This document shows, piece by piece, positions 27,729 through 37,044 of a stretch of DNA of 64,000 nt. The notes beneath the pieces were generated by a model, which saw nothing but the letters and a program-made list of their open reading frames with translations, was not told the DNA's origin and did not search any database. The stretch lies in NCBI RefSeq assembly GCF_000281715.2, contig NZ_CP124576.1, positions 1,557,501 through 1,621,500 on the forward strand. Reading direction: 5' to 3'. The stretch's first letter is position 1, and every line of letters starts with the position of its first letter. This DNA comes from Sphingobium sp. AP49 (GTDB taxonomy: Bacteria; Pseudomonadota; Alphaproteobacteria; Sphingomonadales; Sphingomonadaceae). The translations under genes were made by a program, and so were the position numbers.

Positions 27729-29549
27729 ATGAGCAAGAGGATGTCGCGCCTCCTGGGTTTCGCTGCCTTGTGTGTCGCCGGTGCCGCTGCCGCACAGCAG
27801 CCGTCACCGGCGCCCTTGCCGGAGTTGCCCGCGTCGGTGCTGCCGCCGGCTTTGCCCTGGTCCGGCAGCAGCGAGAAACTGATTGCCGGCAAAGACGATC
27901 CCTGGATCACGCCCGCCGAACAGGCAGGGTTCGCCACGACGCCGCGCTATGCCGAGGTCGAGGCCTGGCTGAAACGGCTGGATGCAGCCTCTCCCCTCAT
28001 CAGCCTGGAAAGCTTCGGCCGCACCGGCGAAGGGCGCGACATGCTGCTGGTACGGGCAAGCAAGGGCAGGGATGCGTCGGGCGCCGCAAAACCTGACGTG
28101 CTGGTGCAGGCTGGTATCCATGCCGGCGAGATCGACGGCAAGGATGCCGGCCTGATGCTGCTGCGCGACATTGCGCTGCGTGGCAAGGATGGGCTGCTCG
28201 ACAAGGTCGATCTTGTCTTCGTGCCGGTCTATAATATCGACGGGCATGAGCAGATGAGCCGCTGGAACTTCCCGGCGCTGCGCGGCCCGGCGGAAAAGGG
28301 CTATGTCGGCAACAGCCGCAACATCAACCTGAACCGCGACTATGCGAAGGCCGATGCGCCCGAAACTCGCGCCATGATCGGCCTGCTGCGCCGGCTGGAC
28401 CCGATCCTCTATGTCGATTGCCATGTCAGCGACGGCTTCGACATGCAATATGACATCAGCTTCACCTATGCCGGTTGGGGCCGCTATGCCTATCATCGCG
28501 CCACCGCCGACTGGCTGCAGGATCGCTTTGGGCCGAACGTGACGGCGGCGCTGGAAAAGGCGGGGCATATTCCCACCATCTATCCCAGCCCGATCGATAC
28601 CCGCGAACCGACCAGGGGCATCCGCCAGGCGCCCGAAGGGCCGCGCTATTCGACCGGCTATGGCGACTTCATCGGCGTGCCGACGGTGCTGGTCGAAAAT
28701 CACATGATGAAGCCCTATCGCCAGCGGGTGCTGGGCACCTATGTGCTGCTCGAAGCGGCGCTGAAGCTGGCCGGACAGGATGCCGACATGATCGCCCGCG
28801 CCAAGGCGAGCGACCGGGCATCGCGCCCGGGCGAGATGCTGACCCGCTGGAAGCCCGCCGCGCAGCCGATCGGCTGGATCGAGCAGTTCAAGGGGGTGGC
28901 GTTCGACACCTATGTCTCTCCCGCGACGGGGCGCAGGGAGCAGAAATGGCTGGGGCGGCCGGTGCATTGGCGGATGCCGATCATCGGCCAGGAACCGGTC
29001 GAGCAGGTGCGCCTGCCCAAGGCCTGGTGGGTGCCGGCGGCGCAGGCCGATGTGATCGACCGGCTGGCACTGCACGGTATCCGTTATGCGGTGCTGGATG
29101 CGCCACGCACTTTGGCGCTCGATCGGGTGCGGCTGGTCGATCCCCGGTCGATGCCGGTGCGCGATGCCCGCATCCCACTGGAGACGCAATTGCGGCACGA
29201 GACGGTGACGGAAACGCTGCCGGCCGGGACAGTTCGCATATCTGCGGATCAGCCGCTGGGCCTGTTGGCGGCGGCGTTGCTGGAACCCGAAAGCCAAGAC
29301 AGTTTCCTCGCCTGGGGCTTCTTCCCGGAAATCCTGGCCGCGCCTTCGGGGGCGGAGGATTTCGTGCGCGCGCCGATGGTCGAAGCGCTGCTTGAGCGCG
29401 GCGCAGAGGTCCGTGCCGCGTTTCAGGCGAAGCTGGCAGCTGATCCGGATTTTGCCGCCGATGCCGATGCGCGGCTCGACTGGCTATATGGTCAGTTGCC
29501 TGATCGAAGCCCCCATCACCTCATCTATCCCGTGAGGAGAGAGCGCTGA
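27729..29549 (+). CDS. M14 family zinc carboxypeptidase, secreted
   Basis: The 606-aa protein has a signal peptide (cleavage near AAAQQ, 21-24). The M14 domain has the zinc pair His131/Glu134 in GIHAGEIDG, the third ligand His232 in YVDCHVSDG, substrate Arg in NINLNRDY, and a catalytic Glu323 in VLVENHMM. The C-terminal 250 residues form an extra beta-rich region without a recognised motif. A GGAGG site precedes ATG 27729, only 16 bases after the receptor stop, so the two are an operon. It probably trims peptides or a peptide-siderophore in the periplasm. Confidence 0.9.
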   Translation: MSKRMSRLLGFAALCVAGAAAAQQPSPAPLPELPASVLPPALPWSGSSEKLIAGKDDPWITPAEQAGFATTPRYAEVEAWLKRLDAASPLISLESFGRTGEGRDMLLVRASKGRDASGAAKPDVLVQAGIHAGEIDGKDAGLMLLRDIALRGKDGLLDKVDLVFVPVYNIDGHEQMSRWNFPALRGPAEKGYVGNSRNINLNRDYAKADAPETRAMIGLLRRLDPILYVDCHVSDGFDMQYDISFTYAGWGRYAYHRATADWLQDRFGPNVTAALEKAGHIPTIYPSPIDTREPTRGIRQAPEGPRYSTGYGDFIGVPTVLVENHMMKPYRQRVLGTYVLLEAALKLAGQDADMIARAKASDRASRPGEMLTRWKPAAQPIGWIEQFKGVAFDTYVSPATGRREQKWLGRPVHWRMPIIGQEPVEQVRLPKAWWVPAAQADVIDRLALHGIRYAVLDAPRTLALDRVRLVDPRSMPVRDARIPLETQLRHETVTETLPAGTVRISADQPLGLLAAALLEPESQDSFLAWGFFPEILAAPSGAEDFVRAPMVEALLERGAEVRAAFQAKLAADPDFAADADARLDWLYGQLPDRSPHHLIYPVRRER

Positions 29550-29641
29550 TCGGCATCGATTGATTGATGTCCGTGGAGACGGCACCCCGTCGTTCATGTG
29601 CATCGGCGAGGCCCGAAATGCGGAAGCGTTGGCCGATGTCC

Positions 29642-29715
29642 TGGAGCGGGTGAGGGGAATCGAACCCCCGTCGTCAGCTTGGGAAGCTGCTGCTCTACCA
29701 TTGAGCTACACCCGC
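29642..29715 (-). tRNA. tRNA-Gly (anticodon CCC)
   Basis: Reading the minus strand, the 74-nt gene has a 7-bp acceptor stem (GCGGGTG/CACCCGC), D stem GCTC/GAGC, anticodon loop TTCCCAA giving anticodon CCC, a T arm with GGGGG-TTCGATT-CCCCT (one G-U pair) and an encoded CCA end. One pair at the base of the anticodon stem is G-A. It decodes GGG. Confidence 0.96.
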
Positions 29716-29787
29716 GCGCCGGATGGCCATTGCACAAGGCATGGTCGATGGTCAACGGGATTGCATGGCTGGTCGCGCAATTGTCGG

Positions 29788-31326
29788 TCAGGGGCGCGCC
29801 TGCCCGGTGCGGTCGGCCCATTGTTGTTGCCAGTAGCGCAACTGTGCGGCGCGAAAATCGGGTGCGGCGGCGATGGTCCGGTCGATCAGCAGCGGCGCGC
29901 GATGGGCGCCCTGATAGCGTGGCCAGGCGGGCAGACCAGCGCCGTTGGGGTTGCCGGTCGTGATGAAGTTCGTCCAATAATCCTGCATCTGGCGGGCAAT
30001 GCCGGCATTTTCCGGATTGTCGGACGCCTTGGCCGCGCCCAGCGTGTAGCCGAAATCGGCGCAGTGTGGCGCACCGGGCATGGTGGCGCGTTCGGCTGGC
30101 GGGACATAGGCGAAATGATAGGACCAGGCCGGTTGATGCCGGGCGGCGAGCGCGGCCGTGGCGCTGGCGGCAGCGGTGAAGATGAAGTCGGTCTGGACCT
30201 GGCGCAGCAGTTCGGCGGCCGGCATCGTGCCGGCGGGGTCATAGATATTGCGGACGGCGGCGAGGTCGATGCCGAAGCGCTCCCTCAGTATCTTTTCGTC
30301 AAAGCCCATCAGGCCGAACACGCTGGCTTCGTTGCTGGTCGATCCGGCAATATAGGGCACGCGGGCGATGTCGCCCCGGGCAAAGGCGATGGCGGTTTCC
30401 TGCGTGATGGTCTGGCCATCGACCACCGCGCCGAAATTGGGCGGGCCGGGATCGGCGGCCATCACCGCAGCGGGATCGAGCGCACGCAGCCGGATGATGG
30501 CGTCGGCGCCTTCGCCCGGGCTGCCGGCGCGGACAGCGAAGGCGACACCCTCCCGCTCGGCCTGGTCGCGGGGGCGGGTGGCATTGTTGAGGCCGCCGCC
30601 CGAATGCGCGCTGGCCCGGGCGAACAGGCCGCGCGCCGCCGGCGCGGCCATCAAGGCGTTGATGCTAGAGCCGCCGGCCGAGCAGCCCATGATCGTCACC
30701 TGCGCGGGATCGCCGCCGAAGCGGGCGATATTGGCATGGACCCAGTTGAGGCCCGCAATCTGGTCCATCAGCCAGTAATTGCCGGTCGCGACACCGGGCT
30801 GTCCGGCGCGCAGGCCGGGATGGGAGAAGAAGCCGAGCCGACCCAGCCGATAGTTGAGCGAGACGACCAATATGCCGCGCGGATTATAGATGCGCGCCGC
30901 ATCGTCGAACAGTTCGGCGCCCGAGCCGACGAAGAAGGCGCCGCCATGGACCAGCAGCAGGACCGGGCGCTTGCCCGGTTGCAGGTTGGGCGTGGCGATG
31001 TTGAGCGAGAGGCAATCCTCGCTCTGCGGCACATCGGTCCGCCCCTCGCGCGCGGGCTGGGGGCAGATCGGGCCGAAGGCGGTGGCGTCGCGCGGCTGTG
31101 TCCAGGGCGTGACCGGGCGCGGGGGCGTCCAGCGATGGGCGCCACCGGTATCCTGCGCGAAGGGAATGCCCTTGAAGACGGCGCCGTTGTCCAGAGCGAG
31201 ACCGCGCACCGGGCCGGAGCCGGTCATGACGGTCGGTGCGGAGGGCGACGAGGCCGCCTGCAACCCAGCCGCGGCCAGCGCCGCAAGACCCGTCATGCCC
31301 GCGATGATGCGTGCGCCCATAGCCAT
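29788..31326 (-). CDS. Type B carboxylesterase (para-nitrobenzyl esterase-like), secreted
   Basis: The 512-aa protein has a signal peptide (to about residue 25), the type-B motif EDCLSLNIATP with its disulfide Cys, the oxyanion hole VHGGAFFVGS, and nucleophile Ser216 in IMGCSAGGSS. The usual motif is GESAGG; here the Glu is replaced by Cys215. Glu of the triad lies in STSNEASVFG and His in GAPHCADFGY. Length is normal for the family. Substrate unknown; such enzymes hydrolyse xenobiotic and lactone esters. A single gene between the tRNA and the regA end. Confidence 0.9.
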   Translation of the reverse strand: MAMGARIIAGMTGLAALAAAGLQAASSPSAPTVMTGSGPVRGLALDNGAVFKGIPFAQDTGGAHRWTPPRPVTPWTQPRDATAFGPICPQPAREGRTDVPQSEDCLSLNIATPNLQPGKRPVLLLVHGGAFFVGSGAELFDDAARIYNPRGILVVSLNYRLGRLGFFSHPGLRAGQPGVATGNYWLMDQIAGLNWVHANIARFGGDPAQVTIMGCSAGGSSINALMAAPAARGLFARASAHSGGGLNNATRPRDQAEREGVAFAVRAGSPGEGADAIIRLRALDPAAVMAADPGPPNFGAVVDGQTITQETAIAFARGDIARVPYIAGSTSNEASVFGLMGFDEKILRERFGIDLAAVRNIYDPAGTMPAAELLRQVQTDFIFTAAASATAALAARHQPAWSYHFAYVPPAERATMPGAPHCADFGYTLGAAKASDNPENAGIARQMQDYWTNFITTGNPNGAGLPAWPRYQGAHRAPLLIDRTIAAAPDFRAAQLRYWQQQWADRTGQARP

Positions 31327-31408
31327 CCTCCCTTGCGGGCATGATGGCCCGTTTGGGCTGTAAACCTACCCTCAAGTGCATATTTGTCGAGGGGGAAATG
31401 CGGCGGGT

Positions 31409-31942
31409 TCAGCCGACCTGCCGCTTGGCCAGCTTGCGGGCGAGAGTACGGCGGTGCATGCCCAGCCGCCGGGCGGTTTCGGAGATGTTGAAGTCGCAAT
31501 CCTTCAGCACTTCGTGGATATGTTCCCATTCGAGCGTCTTGATCGAGGTCGGGCGCGGCGCGAGCGGGGCGGCCGGGTCACCGCCGGAGCGGGCAAAGGC
31601 GGCCTCGATATCGTCGGTGTTGGACGGCTTGGCGAGATAGTTGGTGGCGCCCAGCTTGATCGCCTCGACCGCCGTCGCAATGCTGGCAAAGCCGGTCAGG
31701 ACGACGATCAGCATCGCGGGATCATGGGCATGGAGGGTCTGGACGCAGACCAGGCCGGATTCGGGGCCGAGCTTGAGGTCGACTACGGCATAGCCGGGCC
31801 GCTGATCCTTCAGCAGGGCTTCAAGCATGGCATGGCTGTCGGCGACCAATACGACATAGCCGCGCCGCTCGAACGAGCGCTTGAGGGTCCGTGCGAAGGC
31901 TTCGTCATCCTCCACGATGACCAGCAGGCGGTCAGCCGTCAT
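31409..31942 (-). CDS. regA: Redox response regulator, RegA/PrrA/ActR family
   Basis: The 177-aa protein has a receiver domain with acidic EDDE (11-14), phosphoacceptor Asp55 (VVDLKLG) and Lys in YLAKPSN, then a proline-rich hinge and a Fis-type HTH with NISETARRLGMHRRTLARKL, the nearly invariant RegA DNA-binding helix. The start codon is inside the end of regB (11-base overlap). RegA activates or represses respiratory, photosynthetic and carbon-fixation genes according to redox state; here the likely target is the cyo operon of which it is the last gene. Confidence 0.95.
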   Translation of the reverse strand: MTADRLLVIVEDDEAFARTLKRSFERRGYVVLVADSHAMLEALLKDQRPGYAVVDLKLGPESGLVCVQTLHAHDPAMLIVVLTGFASIATAVEAIKLGATNYLAKPSNTDDIEAAFARSGGDPAAPLAPRPTSIKTLEWEHIHEVLKDCDFNISETARRLGMHRRTLARKLAKRQVG

Positions 31943-33263
31943 TCTTGTCCCCTTCCTCTTCAAGCGCGACGGTATCCAGCGGCAGCCGCAGCAGGATGAG
32001 CGCGCCACCATCGGCACCGTTGCTGGCCGATACGCTGCCGCCCAATTTGCGCACGACATTGACGACCAGGAAGAGGCCGAGGCCATGGCCTTCCTTGCCC
32101 TTGCTGGAACGATAGGGCTTGCCGAAATCGTCCAGCATCGCTTCGGAAAAGCCGCTGCCATTGTCGCGCACCGCGATATTGAGCGAGGCGCTGTCGCGGC
32201 CGACCAGCAGATCGATATAGGTGGCGCCGGCCTCGCGCGCATTGTCGAGCAGGTTGCCGACGGCCTGGCGGATCACCGGGTCGGCAATGATGCGCGGATA
32301 GTCGTGCGGACCAAAATCGCAGCGCAGCGGCATGCCCGGATTGGCGCGGCGCCATTCGGCGGCGATGCCATCGATGAAGTCCCGGACATTGGTGACGGCC
32401 GGCGCCTCGCCCCGCGCCTCGCCCGAGGAGAGGAGGATGCCGGTGACGATCGCCTTGCAGCGCAGCACCGCGCTCTGCATTTCCGCGACTTCCTCGACCA
32501 GGGCGGGATGCTCAGTGATTTCGGGCATGTGGCGCCAGTCGCCCAGTACCACGGCGAGCTGGGCGAGCGGGGTGCCCAGTTCATGCGCGGCGCCCGACGC
32601 GAGCAGGCCCATGCGGACGATATGCTCTTCTTCGGCGGCCTGCTGGCGCAGGCTGGCGAGATAGGCCTCGCGGGCCTGAAGATTGCGGGTCACCGGCGCG
32701 ACGAACAGCACCAGCAGCACCGCGATCATGCTGAAGCAGATCCAGGTGCCGATGATATGGAGGTCGAACAAATGCCCTTCGAGCGGGCCGTTGAGGTCGA
32801 GGGGGCGATAATGGAGGCCGAGCAGCCCGGCGCATAGAGCCGAGACGAAGACGATGCCCCAGATGCTCCAGCGGTCGAGCAGCACGGCGCCCAGCGCGAC
32901 CTGGAGCAGATAGAGCGAGATGAAGGGATTGGTGGCGCCGCCGCTGAGATAGAGCTGTGCCGTCAGCAGCAATACGTCGAACAGCAGCGACAGGAACAGT
33001 TCGGCATGGGACACGTCGGTCCGCTTGCGCAGGGCATGGAAGCTGAGCCCGTTCATCAGCATCGCCATGCCCGCGACCAGCAGCATCGGTGCCACCGGCA
33101 GGCCGATGCCCATGCCATAATGGACGGCGAGGATGGTCACGAGCTGGCCCGCGATCGCCAGCCAGCGCAATTGCACCAGCAGCGCCAGATTCTTGCGGCC
33201 GGCAGCATCGGCGGGCCACTGGCTGGGGAGCCAGCGGGCCTTGGCGGGCGGCGCTACAGTCAT
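31932..33263 (-). CDS. regB: Redox sensor histidine kinase, RegB/PrrB/ActS family
   Basis: The 443-aa kinase has six predicted membrane helices, the conserved quinone-binding loop GGATNPF (108-114), the H-box GAAHELGTPL (His227), a dimer-interface cysteine (Cys269 in VLRCKAI) equivalent in position to the redox-active Cys of RegB, and HATPase motifs DNAREAG, DNGSGF and GHGLGLF. The start at 33263 overlaps the surf1 stop by four bases. RegB/PrrB proteins sense the ubiquinone pool and phosphorylate RegA. Placement directly after the oxidase genes supports feedback control of terminal oxidase expression. Confidence 0.95.
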   Translation of the reverse strand: MTVAPPAKARWLPSQWPADAAGRKNLALLVQLRWLAIAGQLVTILAVHYGMGIGLPVAPMLLVAGMAMLMNGLSFHALRKRTDVSHAELFLSLLFDVLLLTAQLYLSGGATNPFISLYLLQVALGAVLLDRWSIWGIVFVSALCAGLLGLHYRPLDLNGPLEGHLFDLHIIGTWICFSMIAVLLVLFVAPVTRNLQAREAYLASLRQQAAEEEHIVRMGLLASGAAHELGTPLAQLAVVLGDWRHMPEITEHPALVEEVAEMQSAVLRCKAIVTGILLSSGEARGEAPAVTNVRDFIDGIAAEWRRANPGMPLRCDFGPHDYPRIIADPVIRQAVGNLLDNAREAGATYIDLLVGRDSASLNIAVRDNGSGFSEAMLDDFGKPYRSSKGKEGHGLGLFLVVNVVRKLGGSVSASNGADGGALILLRLPLDTVALEEEGDKNDG

Positions 33264-33985
33264 CCCCGGCGGTCTTTTCGATCCTGACGCATGACGAAGA
33301 TGTAGGCGCCCGCGACCATCGCCGCCAGTATGAACCAGGTGATGGCATATTGGAGATGGTTGTTGGGGAAACGGACGACGGTAAGGCCGCCGACCGGCGC
33401 GGTGTCGGGACCGCAATTGGCAGCCGCATCGATGAAATAGCCGGCGACAGGCGGGGCGACATGCTGCGCGGCGGCGATCGCGGCGACATCGCGCGAATAC
33501 CAGCGGCCGGCGGCCGGGTCGTTGCTGCGCAGGAAGCCGCCGCCCGGTTCGGACAGGCGCAGCAGGCCGATGAGATGGACCGTGCCTTCGGGCCGGCTGT
33601 AGCGGGTGCGATTGTCCTGCGGCACGAAGCCGCGATTGATGATCAGGGTGAATCCGGCATCGGTCACCAGCGGCGTCATCACCCAATAGCCGGGACCGCG
33701 CACGGTGACGGCCTGGGTCAGTACCGCCTTGTCATGGAGAAAATGGCCCGAGGCGGCAACGCGGCGATATTCGTCATCGCGGGTGGCGCTGCGGGGGGCG
33801 GGGACGGCTGCGGCATGGATGCGGGCGTCGACGCGGGCGATCAGGTCGCGCTTCCAGGCGAGGCGTTGGACTTGCCAGGCGCCGAGCGCGCAAAGACCGG
33901 AGAAGAGCAGGAGGGCGATCAGCGTGAAGCCGATCGTAAAGGCCGGGGAGCGCACGCGGCGCCCCCCGTTCTTTGGCGATGTCAC
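33260..33985 (-). CDS. SURF1-family cytochrome oxidase biogenesis protein
   Basis: The 241-aa protein has one helix near the N-terminus (about 12-32: FTIGFTLIALLLFSGLCALGAWQ, then QRLAWK) and one near the C-terminus (AITWFILAAMVAGAYIFVM) flanking a periplasmic domain with INRGFVP and NNHLQYAITWF, the SURF1 signature. SURF1 proteins help insert haem into oxidases. The start is a GTG whose last two bases overlap the cyoD stop (GTGA). It is frequently found after cyoD in alphaproteobacteria. Confidence 0.92.
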   Translation of the reverse strand: MTSPKNGGRRVRSPAFTIGFTLIALLLFSGLCALGAWQVQRLAWKRDLIARVDARIHAAAVPAPRSATRDDEYRRVAASGHFLHDKAVLTQAVTVRGPGYWVMTPLVTDAGFTLIINRGFVPQDNRTRYSRPEGTVHLIGLLRLSEPGGGFLRSNDPAAGRWYSRDVAAIAAAQHVAPPVAGYFIDAAANCGPDTAPVGGLTVVRFPNNHLQYAITWFILAAMVAGAYIFVMRQDRKDRRG

Positions 33986-34413
33986 GGCATCTCGCTCATA
34001 TTCTGCATGGCGCCCATGTCGTGCGGGGCGCTCATGTTCATATCGGGATGCGGCATCATGTTGGCGTTGAGGTGGTACATGACCCACATCGAGCCGGAGA
34101 GGACGATGACGACCAGGACGATCGTCAGCATCATCGCCATGAACGACCAGCCGCCTTCGACGCGGGTGTTCATGTGCAGGAAGTAGATCATGTGGACGAC
34201 CACCTGCACGGCGGCGAAGGCCATGATGATGACGCCGGTCAACTGGGGATTGCCCAGCACGTTCGACATCACCAGCCAGAAGGGAATGGCCGTCAGGATC
34301 ACCGACAGGCCGAAACCGATCATGTAGCTGCCGAAGCTGCCATGGGCACCTTCTTCATGATGATCGTCGTGCCCATGGCCATGGGCATCGTGGGGATGGA
34401 CAGCGTCGCTCAC
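33982..34413 (-). CDS. cyoD: Cytochrome bo3 ubiquinol oxidase subunit IV
   Basis: The 143-aa protein has a His/Asp-rich N-terminus, three helices ([38 protein letters not shown] and [21 protein letters not shown] in separate parts) and a Met/His-rich tail that could bind metal. The GTG start overlaps the cyoC stop (GTGA). CyoD assists assembly of the CuB site in subunit I. The His/Met-rich ends are longer than in the E. coli protein (109 aa). Confidence 0.93.
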   Translation of the reverse strand: MSDAVHPHDAHGHGHDDHHEEGAHGSFGSYMIGFGLSVILTAIPFWLVMSNVLGNPQLTGVIIMAFAAVQVVVHMIYFLHMNTRVEGGWSFMAMMLTIVLVVIVLSGSMWVMYHLNANMMPHPDMNMSAPHDMGAMQNMSEMP

Positions 34414-35033
34414 CGCAGGACTCCCATCAGATAGACAAAGGTGAAGACGCCGATCCAGATGACGTCGAGGAAGTGCCAGAACAGCGACAGGCACATCAGG
34501 CGACGCTTGTTGGCGGGGATCAGGCCCTTCTTGGCCACCTGCACCATCAGCGTGATCAGCCAGATCGAACCGAAGGTGACGTGCAGGCCGTGGGTGCCGA
34601 CCAGGGTGAAGAAGGCCGACAGGAAGGCCGAACGCCAGGGACCCGCGCCCTCATGGATGAGGTGCGAGAATTCGTAGAGTTCGATGAACAGGAACGCCCC
34701 GCCGAACAGGAGGGTGATCACCAGCCAGCCCTGGGTGGCGCTGACCTTGTTCTTTTCCATCGCCAGCATGGCGAAGCCGTAGGTGATCGACGAGAAGAGC
34801 AGCATCGCGGTGTTGAGCGCGATGAGCGGCAGGTCGAACAGATCCTTGGGGCCGGGGCCGCCGGCGAAGCTGCCGCCGAGCACGGCATAGGTGGCGAAGA
34901 GGATGGCGAAGATGAGGCAATCGCTCATCAGGTACATCCAGAAGCCCAGCATGGTGCTGTGGCCTTCGTGGAGGTGCGGTTCCTCGGGCAAATGATATGC
35001 CCGAGGTTCCAGGGGCGCAGTTGTGCTGCTCAT
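34410..35033 (-). CDS. cyoC: Cytochrome bo3 ubiquinol oxidase subunit III
   Basis: The 207-aa protein has five helices with [30 protein letters not shown], the conserved [17 protein letters not shown] and [12 protein letters not shown], typical of CyoC. It starts 5 bases after cyoB with a GGGAG site and ends in the GTGA overlap with cyoD. Subunit III stabilises the oxidase and the proton channel. Confidence 0.95.
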   Translation of the reverse strand: MSSTTAPLEPRAYHLPEEPHLHEGHSTMLGFWMYLMSDCLIFAILFATYAVLGGSFAGGPGPKDLFDLPLIALNTAMLLFSSITYGFAMLAMEKNKVSATQGWLVITLLFGGAFLFIELYEFSHLIHEGAGPWRSAFLSAFFTLVGTHGLHVTFGSIWLITLMVQVAKKGLIPANKRRLMCLSLFWHFLDVIWIGVFTFVYLMGVLR

Positions 35034-35038
35034 GTTGG

Positions 35039-37039
35039 TCAGACTCCCGCCGCGAGGATGCGCGTACGCTCTTCCTCGGTGCGCGTGACGACATCCTGCG
35101 GGATGTAGAAGTCGCGCTTGTAGTTGAAGGTGTGGGCGATGGCGACGACGAGCAGACCCAGGAAGCTGAGACCCGCGAGCCACCACATGTACCAGATCAG
35201 GGCGAAGCCGCAGAGCGTCGCCAGACCGGCCAGGATGACACCTGCGCCGGTGCTGCTGGGCATGTGGATCGCCTGGTAGCCGGTCAGCGGACGCTGATAA
35301 TTGTTCCGCTTCATGTCCGCCCAGGTGTCGGTGTCATAGACGACCGGGGTGAAGGCGAAGTTGTACTCCGGGGGCGGCGAGGAGGTCGCCCATTCCAGCG
35401 TACGGCCATCCCATGGATCGCCTTCCACCTTCAGCTCGTCGCGCTTCCAGATCGATACCGCGAACTGGACCAGCATGGCGCCGATGCCGGCCGCGACGAT
35501 CGCAGCGCCGATCGCGGCGATGACAAAGTAGATCTGCAGCGACGGGTCGTCGAACACGCGCATGCGGCGGGTCACGCCCATCAGGCCCATGATATAGAGC
35601 GGCGTGAAGGCGAGCCAGAAGCCGACCTGCCAGCACCAGAAGCTGACCTTGCCCCAGAACACGTTCAGCTTGAAGCCGAAGGCCTTGGGCCACCAGTAGT
35701 TGATTGCCGCGAACAGGCCAAACAGCACGCCGCCGATGATCACGTTATGGAAGTGCGCGATCAGGAACAGCGAGTTGTGCAGCACGAAGTCCGCCGGCGG
35801 AACGGCGAGCAGAACGCCGGTCATGCCGCCGATCGTGAAGGTCAGCATGAAGGCGACGGTCCACATCATCGGCAGCTCGAAACGGATCTTGCCGCGATAC
35901 ATGGTGAAGAGCCAGTTGAAGAGCTTGGCCCCCGTCGGGATCGAGATGATCATCGTCGTGATGCCGAAGAAGCTGTTGACGCTGGCGCCCGAGCCCATGG
36001 TGAAGAAGTGGTGCAGCCACACGAGGTAGGAGAGCACCATGATGCAGCAGGTCGCGTAGACCATCGAGGTGTAGCCGAACAGGCGCTTGCCCGAGAAGGT
36101 CGAGGTGACTTCCGAGAAGACGCCGAACAGCGGCAGGATGAGGATATAGACTTCCGGGTGACCCCAGATCCAGATCAGGTTCACGTACATCATCGGGTTG
36201 CCGCCGAAGTCGTTCGTGAAGAAGTTGGTGCCGATATAGCGGTCGAGCGAGAGCAGGACCAGGGTGGCGGTCAGGATCGGGAAGGAGGCGACGATCAGGA
36301 TGTTCGCGCAGAGCGAGGTCCAGGTGAACACCGGCATCTTCATGAGGGACATGCCCGGCGCGCGCATCTTGACGATGGTCGCGATCAGGTTGATGCCGGA
36401 CAAGGTCGTGCCGACACCGGCCACCTGCAGTGCCCAGATATAATAGTCGACACCCGTGGCCGGGCTATAGTCGATCCCCGAGAGCGGCGGATAGGCGAGC
36501 CAGCCGGTCTGGGCGAATTCGCCCAGGAACAGCGAGGCCATCACCAGCACCGCGCCGCCCGTGGTCATCCAGAACGAGAAATTGTTCAGGAAGGGGAAGC
36601 TGACGTCGCGGGCGCCGATCTGCAGCGGGACGATATAGTTCATCAGACCGGTGATGAACGGCATCGCCACGAAGAAGATCATGATCACGCCATGGGCGGT
36701 GAACACCTGGTCATAATGGTGGGCGTTGAGGTAACCCTCGGACCCGTTGAAGGCGAGCGCCTGCTGGAGGCGCATCATGACCGCGTCGGCAAAGCCGCGC
36801 AGGAACATGATGAGGCCCAGCACCATGTACATGATGCCGATCTTCTTGTGATCGACGCTGGTGAACCATTCCTTCCAGAGATAGCCCCAGAGCTTGAAAT
36901 AGGTGAGCGCCGCCACGACGGCGGCGCCGCCGAGCACCACCGCGCAGAAGGTCGCGACGACGATGGGTTCATGCCATGGGAAGCTGTCCCATGTCAGACG
37001 ACCAAAGATCATCTGTGCTGTTGTCATTGTGCCAGTCAT
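35039..37039 (-). CDS. cyoB: Cytochrome bo3 ubiquinol oxidase subunit I
   Basis: The 666-aa protein contains all redox ligands of the haem-copper superfamily: His116 (FTAHGVIM) and His431 for low-spin haem, CuB ligands His294, His343 and His344 (WGHPEVY, WLHHF) with the Tyr298 cross-link, and His429 for haem o (IAHFHNV). It is co-linear with E. coli CyoB, offset by ten residues, and about 15 helices are evident. It oxidises ubiquinol and pumps protons. cyoA lies 5 bases upstream. Confidence 0.98.
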   Translation of the reverse strand: MTGTMTTAQMIFGRLTWDSFPWHEPIVVATFCAVVLGGAAVVAALTYFKLWGYLWKEWFTSVDHKKIGIMYMVLGLIMFLRGFADAVMMRLQQALAFNGSEGYLNAHHYDQVFTAHGVIMIFFVAMPFITGLMNYIVPLQIGARDVSFPFLNNFSFWMTTGGAVLVMASLFLGEFAQTGWLAYPPLSGIDYSPATGVDYYIWALQVAGVGTTLSGINLIATIVKMRAPGMSLMKMPVFTWTSLCANILIVASFPILTATLVLLSLDRYIGTNFFTNDFGGNPMMYVNLIWIWGHPEVYILILPLFGVFSEVTSTFSGKRLFGYTSMVYATCCIMVLSYLVWLHHFFTMGSGASVNSFFGITTMIISIPTGAKLFNWLFTMYRGKIRFELPMMWTVAFMLTFTIGGMTGVLLAVPPADFVLHNSLFLIAHFHNVIIGGVLFGLFAAINYWWPKAFGFKLNVFWGKVSFWCWQVGFWLAFTPLYIMGLMGVTRRMRVFDDPSLQIYFVIAAIGAAIVAAGIGAMLVQFAVSIWKRDELKVEGDPWDGRTLEWATSSPPPEYNFAFTPVVYDTDTWADMKRNNYQRPLTGYQAIHMPSSTGAGVILAGLATLCGFALIWYMWWLAGLSFLGLLVVAIAHTFNYKRDFYIPQDVVTRTEEERTRILAAGV

Positions 37040-37044
37040 GGGCC

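Noticed and set aside
29560..31344. A 594-codon plus-strand frame crossing the tRNA and carboxylesterase
   Set aside because: It overlaps a tRNA gene and is antisense to an enzyme with an intact fold.
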